From Klebsiella sp. BIGb0138 (lineage in GTDB: Bacteria; Pseudomonadota; Gammaproteobacteria; Enterobacterales; Enterobacteriaceae), in assembly GCF_004342285.1 (NCBI RefSeq), contig NZ_SMCV01000005.1, positions 186,001-250,000 on the forward strand: a stretch of 64,000 nt of DNA, in the 5' to 3' direction. The notes under the pieces are model-generated. The model was not told the DNA's origin. It searched no databases and was given only the letters and a program-made list of their open reading frames with translations. Shown one piece after another: positions 22,959 to 34,491 of this stretch (its first letter is position 1; each line of letters opens with the position of its first letter). The position numbers and the translations under genes are program-made.

Positions 22959-24803
22959 TTAATCGTCAAGGAAGCTACGCAGTACTTCAGAACGGCTCGG
23001 ATGACGCAGCTTACGCAGCGCCTTCGCTTCGATCTGACGAATACGTTCGCGGGTAACGTCGAACTGTTTACCCACTTCTTCCAGCGTATGGTCGGTGTTC
23101 ATATCGATCCCGAAACGCATACGCAGCACTTTCGCTTCACGGGCGGTCAGACCGGCCAGAACGTCGTGCGTGGCCGCGCGCAGGCTTTCCGTGGTGGCGG
23201 AGTCCAGCGGCAGCTCGAGGGTGGTATCCTCGATGAAATCGCCGAGATGCGAATCTTCATCGTCGCCGATCGGCGTTTCCATGGAGATGGGCTCTTTAGC
23301 AATTTTCAGCACTTTACGAATTTTATCTTCCGGCATCAACATGCGCTCAGCCAGCTCTTCCGGCGTCGGTTCGCGACCCATTTCCTGCAGCATCTGGCGG
23401 GAGATACGGTTGAGCTTGTTGATGGTCTCAATCATATGCACCGGGATACGGATGGTGCGCGCCTGATCCGCGATGGAGCGGGTGATCGCCTGACGGATCC
23501 ACCAGGTTGCATAGGTGGAGAACTTGTAACCACGACGATATTCGAACTTATCGACCGCTTTCATCAGACCGATGTTACCTTCCTGAATCAGATCGAGGAA
23601 CTGCAGGCCGCGGTTGGTGTATTTCTTGGCGATCGAGATAACCAGACGTAAGTTCGCTTCAACCATCTCTTTCTTCGCACGGCGGGCTTTCGCTTCCCCG
23701 ATAGACATGCGACGGTTGATATCTTTAACCTGCTCAATGGTCAGGCCGGTCTCTTCTTCAATCTGCTGCAGTTTCTGCAGGCCGCGCTGAACGTCTTCTT
23801 TGACATCGTGCAGCTTTTCAGACCACGGCTTGTTCATCGCGATAGCGGCGTTGAACCAGGTCTCGCTGGTTTCGTTGCCGGTGAATAGGGTGATGAAGTT
23901 CTTCTTCGGCATTTTGCACTGTTCGACGCACAGTTTCATGATGATGCGTTCCTGAGTACGGACGCGATCCATCATGCTACGCATGCTGCCAACCAGGTAA
24001 TCGAACTGTTTCGGCACCAGACGGAACTGTTTGAACACTTCTGACAGCTTGAGAATTTCTTCCTGCGCGGCGGCGTGGCTACGACCTTTGGCTTTGATGG
24101 TGTCGCGGGTCAGCTCGTACTGCGTACGCAGTTCAGCGAATTTCTCGCGCGCCAGCTCAGGGTCGATGCTGTTGTCGTCATCGCTGCTGTCGTCGTCGTC
24201 TTCTTCATCTTCGTCTTCGTCGTCATCCATCTCTTCCTGAGAGAGTTCAGAACCGACGTGCGTGGCGGTTGGCGCCAGGTCTTCCTCGGCGTTCGGATCG
24301 ACGAAGCCGGTGATCAGGTCAGACAGACGCGCTTCTTCAGCCTCAACGCGATCGTACTGCTCCAGCAGATAGGTAATCGCTTCCGGATATTCAGCAACGG
24401 AGCACTGAACCTGGTTGATCCCATCTTCGATACGTTTGGCGATGTCGATTTCGCCTTCACGCGTCAGCAGCTCTACGGTACCCATTTCGCGCATGTACAT
24501 GCGCACCGGGTCGGTTGTCCGCCCGATTTCCGATTCAACACTGGACAGAACCTGTGCAGCCGCTTCTTCTGCATCTTCGTCGGTGTTGTTGCTGTTTTCA
24601 GCCAACAGCAGATCATCGGCATCCGGTGCTTCTTCCATCACCTGAATGCCCATGTCATTGATCATTTGGATGATGTCTTCGATCTGATCGGAGTCGACGA
24701 TATCTTCCGGCAGATGGTCATTGACCTCGGCATAGGTCAGATAGCCTTGCTCCTTACCACGTTGGACAAGAAGCTTCAGCTGTGACTGCGGGTTTTGCTC
24801 CAT
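22959..24803 (-). CDS. rpoD: RNA polymerase sigma factor RpoD (sigma-70)
   Basis: A 614-residue primary sigma factor that directs core RNA polymerase to housekeeping promoters. Region 1.1 is at the N-terminus. The non-conserved region contains a long Asp/Glu run (near residues 190-215). Region 2 is recognisable by [15 protein letters not shown] near 425-445, and region 4.2 by [20 protein letters not shown] near 570-590, the -35-binding helix-turn-helix. Length is one residue more than E. coli. It is the last gene of rpsU-dnaG-rpoD; in E. coli additional heat-inducible promoters lie inside dnaG. Confidence 0.98.
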   Translation of the reverse strand: MEQNPQSQLKLLVQRGKEQGYLTYAEVNDHLPEDIVDSDQIEDIIQMINDMGIQVMEEAPDADDLLLAENSNNTDEDAEEAAAQVLSSVESEIGRTTDPVRMYMREMGTVELLTREGEIDIAKRIEDGINQVQCSVAEYPEAITYLLEQYDRVEAEEARLSDLITGFVDPNAEEDLAPTATHVGSELSQEEMDDDEDEDEEDDDDSSDDDNSIDPELAREKFAELRTQYELTRDTIKAKGRSHAAAQEEILKLSEVFKQFRLVPKQFDYLVGSMRSMMDRVRTQERIIMKLCVEQCKMPKKNFITLFTGNETSETWFNAAIAMNKPWSEKLHDVKEDVQRGLQKLQQIEEETGLTIEQVKDINRRMSIGEAKARRAKKEMVEANLRLVISIAKKYTNRGLQFLDLIQEGNIGLMKAVDKFEYRRGYKFSTYATWWIRQAITRSIADQARTIRIPVHMIETINKLNRISRQMLQEMGREPTPEELAERMLMPEDKIRKVLKIAKEPISMETPIGDDEDSHLGDFIEDTTLELPLDSATTESLRAATHDVLAGLTAREAKVLRMRFGIDMNTDHTLEEVGKQFDVTRERIRQIEAKALRKLRHPSRSEVLRSFLDD

Positions 24804-24954
24804 AAGACGGTATCCACACTTAATTCGTTTGATTGGTGTCGACAGACAAAACTGCCAACATTTAAAGCGAGGGCGTACTTATATTATTGCCGCTGCGCCT
24901 CAGCGCGGCTGTCGGGGGCTTCCCGAACGATATTCGGCACTTAAGCCGTGCAAT

Positions 24955-26700
24955 TCATTTTTTTGCCAGCTCCTGACTGATTGTCCAGAGTTCCCGGCGT
25001 TCTTCACTGCTTAAACCGTGCGTGCGATCGCGAGCTATCAACTCTTCTTGTCGCAGTTCGAGCAGTGAATCAAACATATGGTTGAGCGAGTCGGTGAAGG
25101 TTTTTTCTGCGATATCTTTATCTGCTATATCGTCCCACATCGACAGTTTTTCAAGGGTCGCGGCCTCATTTGTCCCGCGATACTGCTCTAAAAGTTGCCC
25201 GGTTGTCAGACCCGGCTGAGATAGACAGCTGCTGACCAGTTCGCTGAACAGGCCAAGCCCGGGCATTTTGCTCTGATCCAGGCCTGCTAAAGGCGGGACC
25301 AGCGGCGCCAGATCCGGGTTTTGCACCAGCAGTCCTATCAGTATACGCATGGTCGTGCGTTTTAGCTGCGGCGCGGGGCGCGGAGCACCATTTTCTGTCT
25401 GTTTTGGCATTAAACGTTCAAGCTGGGCATCATCCAGAATCCCCAGCTTGTTGCCCAACTCCTGGCGCAAATAAATGCGCAGCGTTTCGCCCGGCACCTG
25501 GGTTATCAGCGGCAGCGCTAAGGTGCTGAGCTGCGCGCGCCCATCCGGGGTGCTCAAATCAACCTGCGGCAGCAGGCTGTTGAACAAAAACGTGGAGAGC
25601 GGCTGAGCCTGCTCCATCCGCGCCTCAAACGCGGCTTTCCCCTCTTTACGCACCAGCGTATCCGGGTCTTCGCCGTCGGGCAGAAACATAAAGCGTAGCT
25701 GACGACCGTCGGTCATGTACGGTAGCGCCGTTTCCAGCGCCCGCCAGGCGGCATCGCGGCCGGCCCGGTCGCCGTCGTAACAGCAGATGACCTGATTGGT
25801 CGCCCGGAACAAAAGCTGAATATGGTCGGCAGTGGTCGACGTACCCAGCGACGCGACGGCATAGTTAATGTCGTACTGCGCCAGCGCCACGACGTCCATA
25901 TAGCCTTCGACCACCAGCAAGCGCTGTGGTTCGGCATTATCCTGCTGCGCTTCATACAGGCCGTACAGCTGACGGCCCTTATGGAAAATATCGGTTTCCG
26001 GGGAGTTCAGGTATTTCGGCAGGGCATCGCCCAGCACGCGACCACCAAACCCAATGACCCGGCCTCGCTTATCGCGGATAGGGAACATCACCCGTTCGCG
26101 GAAGCGGTCGTAACTGCGTCCCTTATCGTTGGTGACCAGCATGCCGGCATCGATAAGCGACTGGCGGTTTTCCTGATTGCCGCCAAAGCGTTTTAAGACG
26201 TTGTCCCAACCGGGCGGCGCATAGCCAATCGCGAAACGCGCAATGACTTCGTTGCTTAAACCCCGTTTCGCCAGATACTGGCGCGCAGGGTCAGCGGCGG
26301 GCTGCATCAGAGACTGCTGATAAAACGCATTCAGACCGTCCATCAACTGATAGAGGCTTTGCCGCTGATGGCGCTCTATCTGACTCGGTCCATTGCCTGC
26401 TTCATATGGCACTTCGAGGTTGTGCATGGCCGCCAGTTCTTCGACCGTCTCCACGAACTCGAGCTTGTCGTAGTTCATCAGGAAGTCGACGGCGTTGCCG
26501 TGCGCACCGCAGCCAAAGCAGTGATAAAACTGTTTTTCACCGTTGACGGTAAAAGAGGGGGTTTTTTCGTTATGGAATGGACAGCACGCGTGGTAGTTCT
26601 TGCCCTGCTTTTTGAGCTTTACCCGCGCGTCAATCAGATCGACGATGTCGGTGCGCGCCAGCAGGTCATTGATAAATACGCGTGGGATTCGTCCAGCCAT
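24955..26700 (-). CDS. dnaG: DNA primase
   Basis: A 581-residue primase that makes RNA primers for the replication fork with DnaB. The zinc-binding domain CCPFHNEKTPSF...CFGCGAHG has ligands near C40, H43, C61 and C64. The RNA polymerase domain carries VVEGYMDVVAL and the Toprim DGDRAGRDAA. The C-terminal helicase-binding domain ends NQELAKK-like (SQELAKK). The start is placed at ATG 26700 (MAGRIP), which gives the E. coli length; a longer frame upstream is not conserved. It is the second gene of the macromolecular synthesis operon, separated from rpsU by a hairpin that lowers its expression. Confidence 0.97.
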   Translation of the reverse strand: MAGRIPRVFINDLLARTDIVDLIDARVKLKKQGKNYHACCPFHNEKTPSFTVNGEKQFYHCFGCGAHGNAVDFLMNYDKLEFVETVEELAAMHNLEVPYEAGNGPSQIERHQRQSLYQLMDGLNAFYQQSLMQPAADPARQYLAKRGLSNEVIARFAIGYAPPGWDNVLKRFGGNQENRQSLIDAGMLVTNDKGRSYDRFRERVMFPIRDKRGRVIGFGGRVLGDALPKYLNSPETDIFHKGRQLYGLYEAQQDNAEPQRLLVVEGYMDVVALAQYDINYAVASLGTSTTADHIQLLFRATNQVICCYDGDRAGRDAAWRALETALPYMTDGRQLRFMFLPDGEDPDTLVRKEGKAAFEARMEQAQPLSTFLFNSLLPQVDLSTPDGRAQLSTLALPLITQVPGETLRIYLRQELGNKLGILDDAQLERLMPKQTENGAPRPAPQLKRTTMRILIGLLVQNPDLAPLVPPLAGLDQSKMPGLGLFSELVSSCLSQPGLTTGQLLEQYRGTNEAATLEKLSMWDDIADKDIAEKTFTDSLNHMFDSLLELRQEELIARDRTHGLSSEERRELWTISQELAKK

Positions 26701-26913
26701 AGGCCCCGTAAAGTATATACCGCATGATTCAAACTGCCCCAATCTTAGCCAGGTTTGTCCGCCCTGCCACTTACTGACGTAAGCGCCGGGGATTCACGCC
26801 CTTGCCGCCCGGGATGCATCCTGAATGATGTGGTATATCTGCTAATGCATAAACGAAAATAAGCCGCGCATTCCTTCCGGAAGCACGGCCTTACAACTAC
26901 AACTCGCTCTGAA

Positions 26914-26932
26914 TTGAGGGCTGTCGCGCCCT

Positions 26933-26935
<3 letters not shown>
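26914..26935 (-). terminator. Attenuating hairpin between rpsU and dnaG
   Basis: TTGAGGGC-gcgaca-GCCCTCAA is a perfect 8-bp stem without a long U-tract. In E. coli a partial terminator at this place sets the high rpsU to low dnaG ratio. Confidence 0.8.
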
Positions 26936-27535
<600 letters not shown>

Positions 27536-28549
27536 ATGCGTGTACTGGGTATTGAAACATCCTGCGATGAAACCGGCATCGCCATTTATGGCGACGAAAA
27601 AGGCCTGCTAGCCAACCAACTGTATAGTCAGGTGAAATTACATGCCGATTACGGCGGGGTGGTGCCTGAGCTGGCTTCGCGCGATCACGTGCGTAAAACC
27701 GTGCCGCTGATCCAGGCGGCATTAAAAGAGGCCGGGCTGACGGCAAAAGAGATTGATGCGGTGGCTTATACCGCAGGTCCGGGGCTGGTCGGCGCCCTGC
27801 TGGTCGGCGCAACCGTGGGCCGTTCGCTGGCGTTTGCCTGGAACGTGCCGGCAATCCCGGTCCACCATATGGAAGGGCATCTGCTGGCGCCGATGCTGGA
27901 AGATAATCCGCCGGCGTTTCCTTTTGTCGCTCTGCTGGTCTCCGGCGGCCATACTCAGCTCATCAGCGTTACCGGCATCGGTCAGTATGAACTGCTGGGA
28001 GAATCTATTGATGACGCGGCCGGCGAAGCGTTCGATAAGACCGCCAAGCTGCTGGGCCTGGATTATCCGGGCGGGCCGATGCTGTCGAAAATGGCCGCCC
28101 AGGGCAGCGAAGGGCGTTTTGTCTTCCCGCGTCCGATGACCGACCGTCCTGGCCTGGACTTCAGTTTCTCCGGCCTGAAGACGTTTGCCGCCAACACTAT
28201 CCGTAATAATGGCGATGACGAGCAGACCCGGGCGGATATTGCGCGCGCCTTTGAAGATGCGGTCGTGGATACGCTGATGATTAAGTGCCGCCGGGCGCTT
28301 GAGCAGACCGGCTTTAAACGGCTGGTGATGGCCGGCGGCGTGAGCGCCAACCGGACGCTGCGGGCGAAGCTGGCGGAGATGATGACTAAACGCGGCGGCG
28401 AAGTGTTCTACGCCCGTCCGGAATTCTGTACCGATAACGGCGCGATGATTGCCTACGCTGGCATGGTACGCCTGCGCACCGGGGCGAAAGCCGATCTGGG
28501 CGTTACCGTCCGTCCGCGTTGGCCGCTCGCGGAACTGCCTGCGGCGTAA
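27536..28549 (+). CDS. tsaD: tRNA N6-threonylcarbamoyladenosine synthase component TsaD
   Basis: A 337-residue ASKHA-fold enzyme that, with TsaB and TsaE, transfers threonylcarbamoyl to A37 of tRNAs reading ANN codons. The start [18 protein letters not shown], the metal-binding H111 and H115 (HHMEGH) and LVSGGHTQL are all conserved, as is FSFSGLKT. Length matches E. coli (337). The ATG at 27536 follows GAGGTAAAAC. It is transcribed divergently from rpsU. Confidence 0.97.
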   Translation: MRVLGIETSCDETGIAIYGDEKGLLANQLYSQVKLHADYGGVVPELASRDHVRKTVPLIQAALKEAGLTAKEIDAVAYTAGPGLVGALLVGATVGRSLAFAWNVPAIPVHHMEGHLLAPMLEDNPPAFPFVALLVSGGHTQLISVTGIGQYELLGESIDDAAGEAFDKTAKLLGLDYPGGPMLSKMAAQGSEGRFVFPRPMTDRPGLDFSFSGLKTFAANTIRNNGDDEQTRADIARAFEDAVVDTLMIKCRRALEQTGFKRLVMAGGVSANRTLRAKLAEMMTKRGGEVFYARPEFCTDNGAMIAYAGMVRLRTGAKADLGVTVRPRWPLAELPAA

Positions 28550-28594
28550 TACCGCGGATAACAGGCCGACGTTGCGTCGGCCTGCCTTTCTGAT

Positions 28595-30202
28595 TTATTC
28601 CATACTCTTACACAGCGAACAGATAGCGCCCTGATGCTTGTGCGAATGCATCACGTCCGGCCGTTCGTACTCTTCTTCGCAGCTGACGCACTGGTAAACG
28701 GTGATAGACGCATTGCCCTGCGCGTCATAGCGTGGTTCGGCAATACCGTCGTCGTGCTGCTTGATGTAGTAGCGGCCGCCGGTCAGGATGCCCATCAGCG
28801 GCGTCATCACCAGCGCAACGACCAGCGCAATCAGCGGTGAGAAGGGGGCCAGAGTGGTTCCCAGCAGGCCGAAGAAGGCGCAGATGGAGAGCCCGGCCGC
28901 CAGAGCAAACGAGACCACGCCTACCGGATTGAGGTTGTGGATCATCCCGCGGCGGTATTCAGGCTGCGCCGGAGCCAGCTTCAGCAGGCCCTTATTGACG
29001 GTGATATCGGTAGCCACGACCACCACCCAGGCAATGGCAAAGTTGGAGTAAAAGCCGAGGATCCACGACAGGGCGCTGAACATGTCCCCTTCCATCAGCG
29101 CCAGCGCAATGGCCAGGTTAACGATAACGAAGATAATTCGCCCCGGATAGCGTCGGGTGGTGCGTGTCCAGGCGCTGGTCCACGCCAGAGAGCCGGAGTA
29201 GGCGTTGGTGACGTTGATTTTAATCTGCGAGATCACCACCAGCACCACGGCCAGGGTGAGTGCCAGCCAGCCGGGTACCAGGTTATCAAAGACGCTGACG
29301 AACTGCTGTACCGGTTCGGTATTGTGCACCGCCGGGAAGCGGGTCAGCAGATAGAAGCCGAGGAAGGCGCCGATGATCTGCTTAATCGCTCCTAATACCA
29401 CCCAGCCTGGGCCTGCGGAAAAGACCGCCAGCCACCAGCTTTTGCTGTTCTCTGCCGTTTTCGGCGGCATAAAGCGCAGATAATCGATCTGCTCGCCTAT
29501 CTGCATAATCAGCGACAGGCAGACGCCGGCGCCGAGCATAATGGCGGTTAAATCAACGTGCGCCGCGTTATTCTTGCCGGCGAAGTGCATAAATCCGTCC
29601 ACCAGCGCCGGGTCTTTGGCAATCAGCCAGGCAACCGGCACCACCATCAGCACCAGCCACAGCGGCGTGGTCCACACCTGCAGGCGGGTCAGGGCTTTCA
29701 TGCCGTAGATCACCAGCGGCAGGACCATCAGGGTGGCGATGAGATAGCCCATCCACAGGGGGATCCCTAACCCAACCAGCAGCCCCTGGGCCATAATCGA
29801 GCCTTCAAGCGCAAAGAAGATAAAGGTGAAACCGGCAAAGATAATGCTGGTGATCACCGAGCCAAAATAGCCGAATCCGGCGCTGCGGGTGATTAAGTCG
29901 AGGTCGATGTTGTAGCGTGCCGCGGTAATCGCCAGCGGGATGCCGGTGAGGAAGATCACCAGCGCCGCCAGCAGGATGGCATAAATGGCGTTGGTGGTGC
30001 CCCATGCCATGCCGATGCTGGCGCCGATGGAAAAGTCAGCCAGGTAGGCGATGCCGCCCAGCGCGGTTACGGCGACGACGCCAGGCCCCCAGCGGCGAAA
30101 GCTCAGCGGGGCGTAGCGCAGGGTGTAATCTTCCAGGGTTTCCCGCGAGCCGGATGCATCGCTCTGCGCAGGTAACTCCGTTTTTATATCCAGTGATGAC
30201 AT
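28595..30202 (-). CDS. NCS1-family permease with C-terminal zinc-ribbon-like tail
   Basis: A 535-residue inner-membrane transporter of the nucleobase-cation-symport-1 (CodB-like) family with about twelve membrane segments and typical elements such as SIGASIGMAWGTTNAIYAIL near the N-terminus. After the last membrane segment comes a cytoplasmic tail with two cysteine pairs, CVSC and CSLC, separated by HSHKHQGAI. This rubredoxin/zinc-ribbon-like module is not part of CodB. The ATG at 30202 is preferred (AAGGA six bases upstream) over 30208. It lies downstream of ureG on the same strand but behind a strong terminator, so it is probably a separate unit. The substrate may be a purine, pyrimidine, allantoin or related nitrogen compound; this is not decided. 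Confidence 0.85.
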   Translation of the reverse strand: MSSLDIKTELPAQSDASGSRETLEDYTLRYAPLSFRRWGPGVVAVTALGGIAYLADFSIGASIGMAWGTTNAIYAILLAALVIFLTGIPLAITAARYNIDLDLITRSAGFGYFGSVITSIIFAGFTFIFFALEGSIMAQGLLVGLGIPLWMGYLIATLMVLPLVIYGMKALTRLQVWTTPLWLVLMVVPVAWLIAKDPALVDGFMHFAGKNNAAHVDLTAIMLGAGVCLSLIMQIGEQIDYLRFMPPKTAENSKSWWLAVFSAGPGWVVLGAIKQIIGAFLGFYLLTRFPAVHNTEPVQQFVSVFDNLVPGWLALTLAVVLVVISQIKINVTNAYSGSLAWTSAWTRTTRRYPGRIIFVIVNLAIALALMEGDMFSALSWILGFYSNFAIAWVVVVATDITVNKGLLKLAPAQPEYRRGMIHNLNPVGVVSFALAAGLSICAFFGLLGTTLAPFSPLIALVVALVMTPLMGILTGGRYYIKQHDDGIAEPRYDAQGNASITVYQCVSCEEEYERPDVMHSHKHQGAICSLCKSME

Positions 30203-30312
30203 AGTCATTCCTTAATGGTTAGGCATGACTGGAATTAGCAAACCTTATGCCACTTCGTAGAGCAGCGCCGGCGGGCGTGGGCGGGAGGCGATGAATAAAG
30301 AGAGGGCAGGCT

Positions 30313-30349
30313 GTGCACCATCCGGGCGCAGGCGCGTCCGGATGGTGCA
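30313..30349 (-). terminator. Urease operon terminator
   Basis: TGCACCATCCGG and CCGGATGGTGCA form a perfect 12-bp stem six bases after the ureG stop. It lacks a long U-tract but is the strongest hairpin of the region. Confidence 0.7.
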
Positions 30350-30354
30350 GGGGG

Positions 30355-30972
30355 CTATGGCTTCAGCATGCCTTTGTCTTCGAGGAAGGCAATGATGTTG
30401 CTCAGGCCATCGCCGCTTTTCAGGTTGGTGAAGGTCCAGGGATGCTCGCCGCGCATGCGCATCGTGTCGCGCTCCATCACTGCCAGCGAGGCGCCCACAT
30501 ACGGTGCAAGGTCGGTTTTGTTGATCACCAGGAAGTCAGATTTGGTGATCCCCGGGCCGCCTTTACGCGGGATCTTTTCCCCTTCCGCGACATCAATCAC
30601 GTAGATGGTCAGATCCGCCAGCTCCGGGCTGAAGGTGGCGCTCAGGTTGTCGCCGCCGCTTTCAACGAAGATCAGATCGAGATTACCAAACTTCTCGCTC
30701 AGCGCTTCTACCGCCGCCAGGTTCATGGAGGCGTCTTCGCGGATGGCGGTATGCGGACAGCCGCCGGTTTCCACGCCGACAATGCGTTCCGGCTCGAGGG
30801 CGCCCGCCTCGGTCAGGATACGCTGGTCTTCTTTGGTGTAGATATCGTTGGTTACCACCGCCAGCTGGTAGGTGGTGCGCATGGCTTTACACAGCGCTTC
30901 CAGCAGGGCCGTTTTCCCGGAACCGACCGGGCCGCCGACGCCGACGCGCAGCGGGTGTTTGTAGTTGTTCAT
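30355..30972 (-). CDS. ureG: Urease accessory GTPase UreG
   Basis: A 205-residue SIMIBI-class GTPase that powers nickel delivery to urease. The P-loop GPVGSGKT is near residues 13-20, the metal-binding CPHT motif (C-P-H) near 70, and the NKTDLA G4 motif near 145. It acts in the UreD-UreF-UreG complex with UreE as nickel donor. It is the last gene of ureDABCEFG, eight bases after ureF. Confidence 0.97.
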   Translation of the reverse strand: MNNYKHPLRVGVGGPVGSGKTALLEALCKAMRTTYQLAVVTNDIYTKEDQRILTEAGALEPERIVGVETGGCPHTAIREDASMNLAAVEALSEKFGNLDLIFVESGGDNLSATFSPELADLTIYVIDVAEGEKIPRKGGPGITKSDFLVINKTDLAPYVGASLAVMERDTMRMRGEHPWTFTNLKSGDGLSNIIAFLEDKGMLKP

Positions 30973-30980
30973 GCTGTCTC

Positions 30981-31655
30981 CTAGGAACGGAATAATCGGG
31001 AATACTGAGTTTCATGTCGGGCGGAGGCAATGGCGGCCAGCGGCGTGGATGAGCCTATCGCGCTGTCCGGGGCCGCAAGGGCGCAGGCCATATCCGCCGC
31101 GTAGCGATCGCACAGGCGCAAAATCAGCTGCTGGGCGGCCTGCTGACCGAAAGGCACCAGCTTAACGCCGGCCATGACCGCGCTTTCAATCCAGCTGTAG
31201 CCGAGACTCAGCGCCAGATCGGCCATCGCGATATGCCACCGCACTCCGAGCCAGGCCATGCCGGCGAACTGGCTTTGCTGGCACAAGACGCGCCACTCCG
31301 GCGGGCAATCCGGTTGCCAGTCGGCCAGCAGGCGGGCAAAGGCCGCGCCGCGATTGCGCTCTTCTTCACGCAGTTCGCGGGTTTCACGGCAGGCGAGCAG
31401 GTACGCCGTCCAGCGTTGGGCGGCGGGCAGATCGTTGTGTTCACATGCCTGATACAGCCTCGCGAACAGCGGCAGATCGACGGTGAAGAAGCTGTGTTCC
31501 ATTTGTTGCCGCTGCCAGCGTTCAAAGGCGGCGGCATCGGGCACCCAGCCTGCTTCCACCGCCCACTCCAGCCCTTGCGACCAGCTATAGCCGCCGACCG
31601 GGAGGTTGCTGCTGGCAAGCTGCATCAGGCGCAGGCGTTTTTCCGGCGTCGGCAT
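30981..31655 (-). CDS. ureF: Urease accessory protein UreF
   Basis: A 224-residue all-helical protein ([20 protein letters not shown] at the N-terminus is a UreF hallmark) that recruits UreG to the apo-urease-UreD complex and gates GTP hydrolysis. It starts immediately after the ureE stop and ends eight bases before ureG. Length is that of K. aerogenes UreF. Confidence 0.96.
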   Translation of the reverse strand: MPTPEKRLRLMQLASSNLPVGGYSWSQGLEWAVEAGWVPDAAAFERWQRQQMEHSFFTVDLPLFARLYQACEHNDLPAAQRWTAYLLACRETRELREEERNRGAAFARLLADWQPDCPPEWRVLCQQSQFAGMAWLGVRWHIAMADLALSLGYSWIESAVMAGVKLVPFGQQAAQQLILRLCDRYAADMACALAAPDSAIGSSTPLAAIASARHETQYSRLFRS

Positions 31656-32144
31656 TTAGTGGCTGTGCTCGTGGGCGTGATCATGACCATGATGGTGGCC
31701 ATGGCTATGCCCATGGCTTTCGCTGGCATAAGCGCCGGCTTCGGGCTCGAACGGCAGATGAGCGAAGCTCACCTCGAGACCGAACTGGCGCAGCATATCG
31801 TCCAGCACGTGGTCGTGGTGATAGCGCAGTTCGCCGGGCATGATTTGCAGCGGGACGTGGCGGTTTCCGAGGTGATAGCAGGCTTTCGCCAGCATGAACG
31901 GATCCGCGCAGCGCACCACCGATACCTCTTCATCAGCGGCGATAATCTCGACAAACTCGCTGCCCTCTTCATTACTCAGCACCTCGCCGCCGCGTAACAG
32001 CAGGCCGCGCGGCAGCATCAGCCCCGCTTCGCGGCCATCGTTGAGGGTAACTTTACTGCGGCTTTTCACCCGCACATCGATCGGCAGCGTGACGCTGGCG
32101 GTCACTTTACCGGGTGAATCAACTCGTTGGGTCAGATAGATCAT
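31656..32144 (-). CDS. ureE: Urease nickel chaperone UreE
   Basis: A 162-residue metallochaperone. The N-terminal peptide-binding domain is followed by the metal-binding domain with the conserved CYHLGNRH motif. The last about 20 residues are a histidine-rich tail (ESHGHSHGHHHGHDHAHEHS) that stores several nickel ions, as in K. aerogenes. Nine bases separate it from ureC. Confidence 0.97.
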   Translation of the reverse strand: MIYLTQRVDSPGKVTASVTLPIDVRVKSRSKVTLNDGREAGLMLPRGLLLRGGEVLSNEEGSEFVEIIAADEEVSVVRCADPFMLAKACYHLGNRHVPLQIMPGELRYHHDHVLDDMLRQFGLEVSFAHLPFEPEAGAYASESHGHSHGHHHGHDHAHEHSH

Positions 32145-32153
32145 CCGGACTCC

Positions 32154-33857
32154 TTAAAACAGAAAATAGCGTTGCGCCATCGGCAGGACGTCTGCCGGTT
32201 CGCTGGTAATCAGCTCGCCATCGATCCGCACTTCATAGGTCTGAGAATCGACGGTGATATGGGGTTGCAGGTCGTTATGGATCATGTCGGCCTTTTGTAC
32301 CGTCCGACAGCCTTTTACCACCGCCGTGGCGCTCTGCAGATTCAGGCGTTGCGCCACGCCGTTATCAACCGCCGCCTGCGACAGGAAGGTGAGACGACAG
32401 TGATGGCGCGCGCTGCCCAGCGCGCCGAACATCGGGCGATAGTGCACCGGCTGCGGGGTAGGAATCGAAGCGTTGATGTCGCCCATCGGGGCGATGGCGA
32501 TCATCCCCCCCTTGATAACCGTTGCCGGTTTAACGCCGAAAAACGCCGGGGACCACAGCACGAGGTCAGCCAGCTTGCCGACTTCCACCGAGCCGACCTC
32601 ATGGGCGATACCGTGGGTCAGCGCCGGGTTGATGGTGTACTTGGCGATGTAGCGCTTCACGCGGAAGTTGTCGTTATCACCGGTCTCTTCCGCCAGCGGG
32701 CCGCGCTGGACCTTCATCCGATGCGCGACCTGCCAGGTGCGTAGAACCACTTCGCCGACGCGGCCCATCGCCTGCGAATCAGACGAAGTCAGCGAGAAGG
32801 CGCCGAGGTCATGCAGGACATCTTCCGCCGCAATGGTTTCCCGGCGGATACGCGATTCGGCAAAGGCCACATCTTCGGCGATATCCGGGTCGAGATGATG
32901 GCAGACCATCAGCATATCCAGATGTTCGTCGATGGTATTGACGGTATAGGGCAGCGTCGGGTTGGTCGAAGAGGGCAAAATATTCGGGTGCGCACAGGCG
33001 GTAATAATATCCGGCGCATGGCCGCCGCCGGCCCCTTCGGTATGAAACGTGTGGATGGTTCGCCCGGCGATCGCCGCCAGCGTATCTTCCACAAAGCCGG
33101 ATTCATTCAGGGTATCGCTGTGTAGCGCCACCTGAATATCCATGTCGTCGGCAACGGTCAGCGCGCAGTTGATCGCCGCCGGCGTGGCGCCCCAGTCTTC
33201 ATGAATTTTCAGGCCGATAGCCCCCGCGGCGACCTGCTCGCGCAGAGCGTCCGGGTTGGAACCGTTGCCTTTACCCAGCAGGCCGATATTCACCGGCAGG
33301 CTGTCTGCCGCCTGCAGCATCCGCGAGATGTACCACGGGCCCGGCGTACAGGTGGTGGCGTGGGTGCCCGCGGCCGGGCCGGTGCCGCCGCCGATCATCG
33401 TGGTGACGCCGGAGACCAGCGCCTCTTCCGCCTGCTGCGGACAGATCCAGTGGATATGGGTATCGACGCCGCCGGCGGTGACTATTTTGCCTTCGGCGGC
33501 AATCACTTCCGTCGCTGCGCCGATGGGAATCGTCACGTTGGGCTGGATATCCGGGTTGCCCGCTTTGCCGATCGCCAGGATCCGCCCGTCTTTGATGCCG
33601 ATATCGGCTTTAACGATCCCCCAGTGATCGACAATCAGCGCATTCGTCAGTACCAGATCGACGCACTCATCCGCCAGCATCTGCCCCTGACCCATCCCGT
33701 CGCGAATCACTTTGCCACCGCCGAATTTAACCTCTTCGCCGTAGGTGGTGAGATCGTCTTCGACCTCGATCCACAGCTCGGTGTCCGCCAGACGCACTTT
33801 ATCGCCGGTGGTGGGGCCGAACATGTCGGCATAGGCCTGACGTGAAATATCACTCAT
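32154..33857 (-). CDS. ureC: Urease alpha subunit (catalytic)
   Basis: A 567-residue subunit that hydrolyses urea to ammonia and carbamate at a two-nickel centre. Visible active-site parts are HIHW (nickel histidines), GLKIHEDWG with the carbamylated lysine (K217 in K. aerogenes numbering), [21 protein letters not shown] and the flap cysteine in MVCHHLD. Length equals K. aerogenes UreC, and the sequence is nearly the same. The start overlaps ureB by eight bases. Together with ureA and ureB it forms the (alpha-beta-gamma)3 cytoplasmic enzyme. Confidence 0.98.
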   Translation of the reverse strand: MSDISRQAYADMFGPTTGDKVRLADTELWIEVEDDLTTYGEEVKFGGGKVIRDGMGQGQMLADECVDLVLTNALIVDHWGIVKADIGIKDGRILAIGKAGNPDIQPNVTIPIGAATEVIAAEGKIVTAGGVDTHIHWICPQQAEEALVSGVTTMIGGGTGPAAGTHATTCTPGPWYISRMLQAADSLPVNIGLLGKGNGSNPDALREQVAAGAIGLKIHEDWGATPAAINCALTVADDMDIQVALHSDTLNESGFVEDTLAAIAGRTIHTFHTEGAGGGHAPDIITACAHPNILPSSTNPTLPYTVNTIDEHLDMLMVCHHLDPDIAEDVAFAESRIRRETIAAEDVLHDLGAFSLTSSDSQAMGRVGEVVLRTWQVAHRMKVQRGPLAEETGDNDNFRVKRYIAKYTINPALTHGIAHEVGSVEVGKLADLVLWSPAFFGVKPATVIKGGMIAIAPMGDINASIPTPQPVHYRPMFGALGSARHHCRLTFLSQAAVDNGVAQRLNLQSATAVVKGCRTVQKADMIHNDLQPHITVDSQTYEVRIDGELITSEPADVLPMAQRYFLF

Positions 33858-34170
33858 CGTTTGCCTCCAGATTGCCCATCACATCGCCGCGAAAACCGTG
33901 CACCGCACGGCGGCCGGCGAGGGCGACCAGCTCCACTTCGCGTTTTTGCCCGGGTTCAAAACGCACCGCGGTACCGGCGGCAATGTTCAGGCGATAGCCC
34001 GTGGCCTGCCCACGGTCAAACTTCAGCGCCGGATTGACCTCGGCAAAATGGTAGTGCGAGCCAACCTGAATCGGCCGGTCGCCGTGATTCTCAACGATAA
34101 TGCTGCGGGTGGCGCGGCCAACGTTCAGGGCTATCTGCCCGGGCTGCACCTGGTATTCACCTGGGATCAT
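33850..34170 (-). CDS. ureB: Urease beta subunit
   Basis: A 106-residue structural subunit: [20 protein letters not shown] at the N-terminus and [18 protein letters not shown] in the middle are characteristic. It bridges alpha subunits in the trimer. It overlaps ureC by eight bases and follows ureA by nine. Confidence 0.97.
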   Translation of the reverse strand: MIPGEYQVQPGQIALNVGRATRSIIVENHGDRPIQVGSHYHFAEVNPALKFDRGQATGYRLNIAAGTAVRFEPGQKREVELVALAGRRAVHGFRGDVMGNLEANDE

Positions 34171-34179
34171 CGCGATACC

Positions 34180-34482
34180 TCAGATAATCGGGTTATGGAC
34201 GGTGACCAGCTTCGAGCCATCCGGGAAGGTGGCCTCGACCTGGATATCGGGGATCATTTCGGGCACGCCCTCCATGACCTGCTCGCGGCTTAACACGTGG
34301 CGGCCTTCTTCCATCAGCGCGGCGACGGTTTTACCGTCGCGGGCGCCTTCCATGATAAAAGCGCTGATTAAGGCGACGGCTTCCGGATAGTTCAGCCTCA
34401 GACCGCGGGCCAGACGACGTTCCGCCACCAGCGCGGCGGTAAACAACAGCAGCTTGTCTTTTTCTCTGGGTGTCAGTTCCAT
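34180..34482 (-). CDS. ureA: Urease gamma subunit
   Basis: A 100-residue subunit starting [20 protein letters not shown] and containing [20 protein letters not shown], typical of UreA. It is the first structural gene, nine bases after ureD. It has no catalytic residues itself and is required for the assembled enzyme. Confidence 0.97.
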   Translation of the reverse strand: MELTPREKDKLLLFTAALVAERRLARGLRLNYPEAVALISAFIMEGARDGKTVAALMEEGRHVLSREQVMEGVPEMIPDIQVEATFPDGSKLVTVHNPII

Positions 34483-34491
34483 AGCGTTCTC

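Noticed and set aside
24170..24240. Low-complexity TCTTCGTC repeats
   Set aside because: They encode the acidic Asp/Glu run of RpoD; a normal feature of the gene.
31660..31730. Dense His-codon (GTG/ATG-like) repeats near the ureE end
   Set aside because: It is the coding sequence of the UreE histidine-rich tail, not a separate repeat element.
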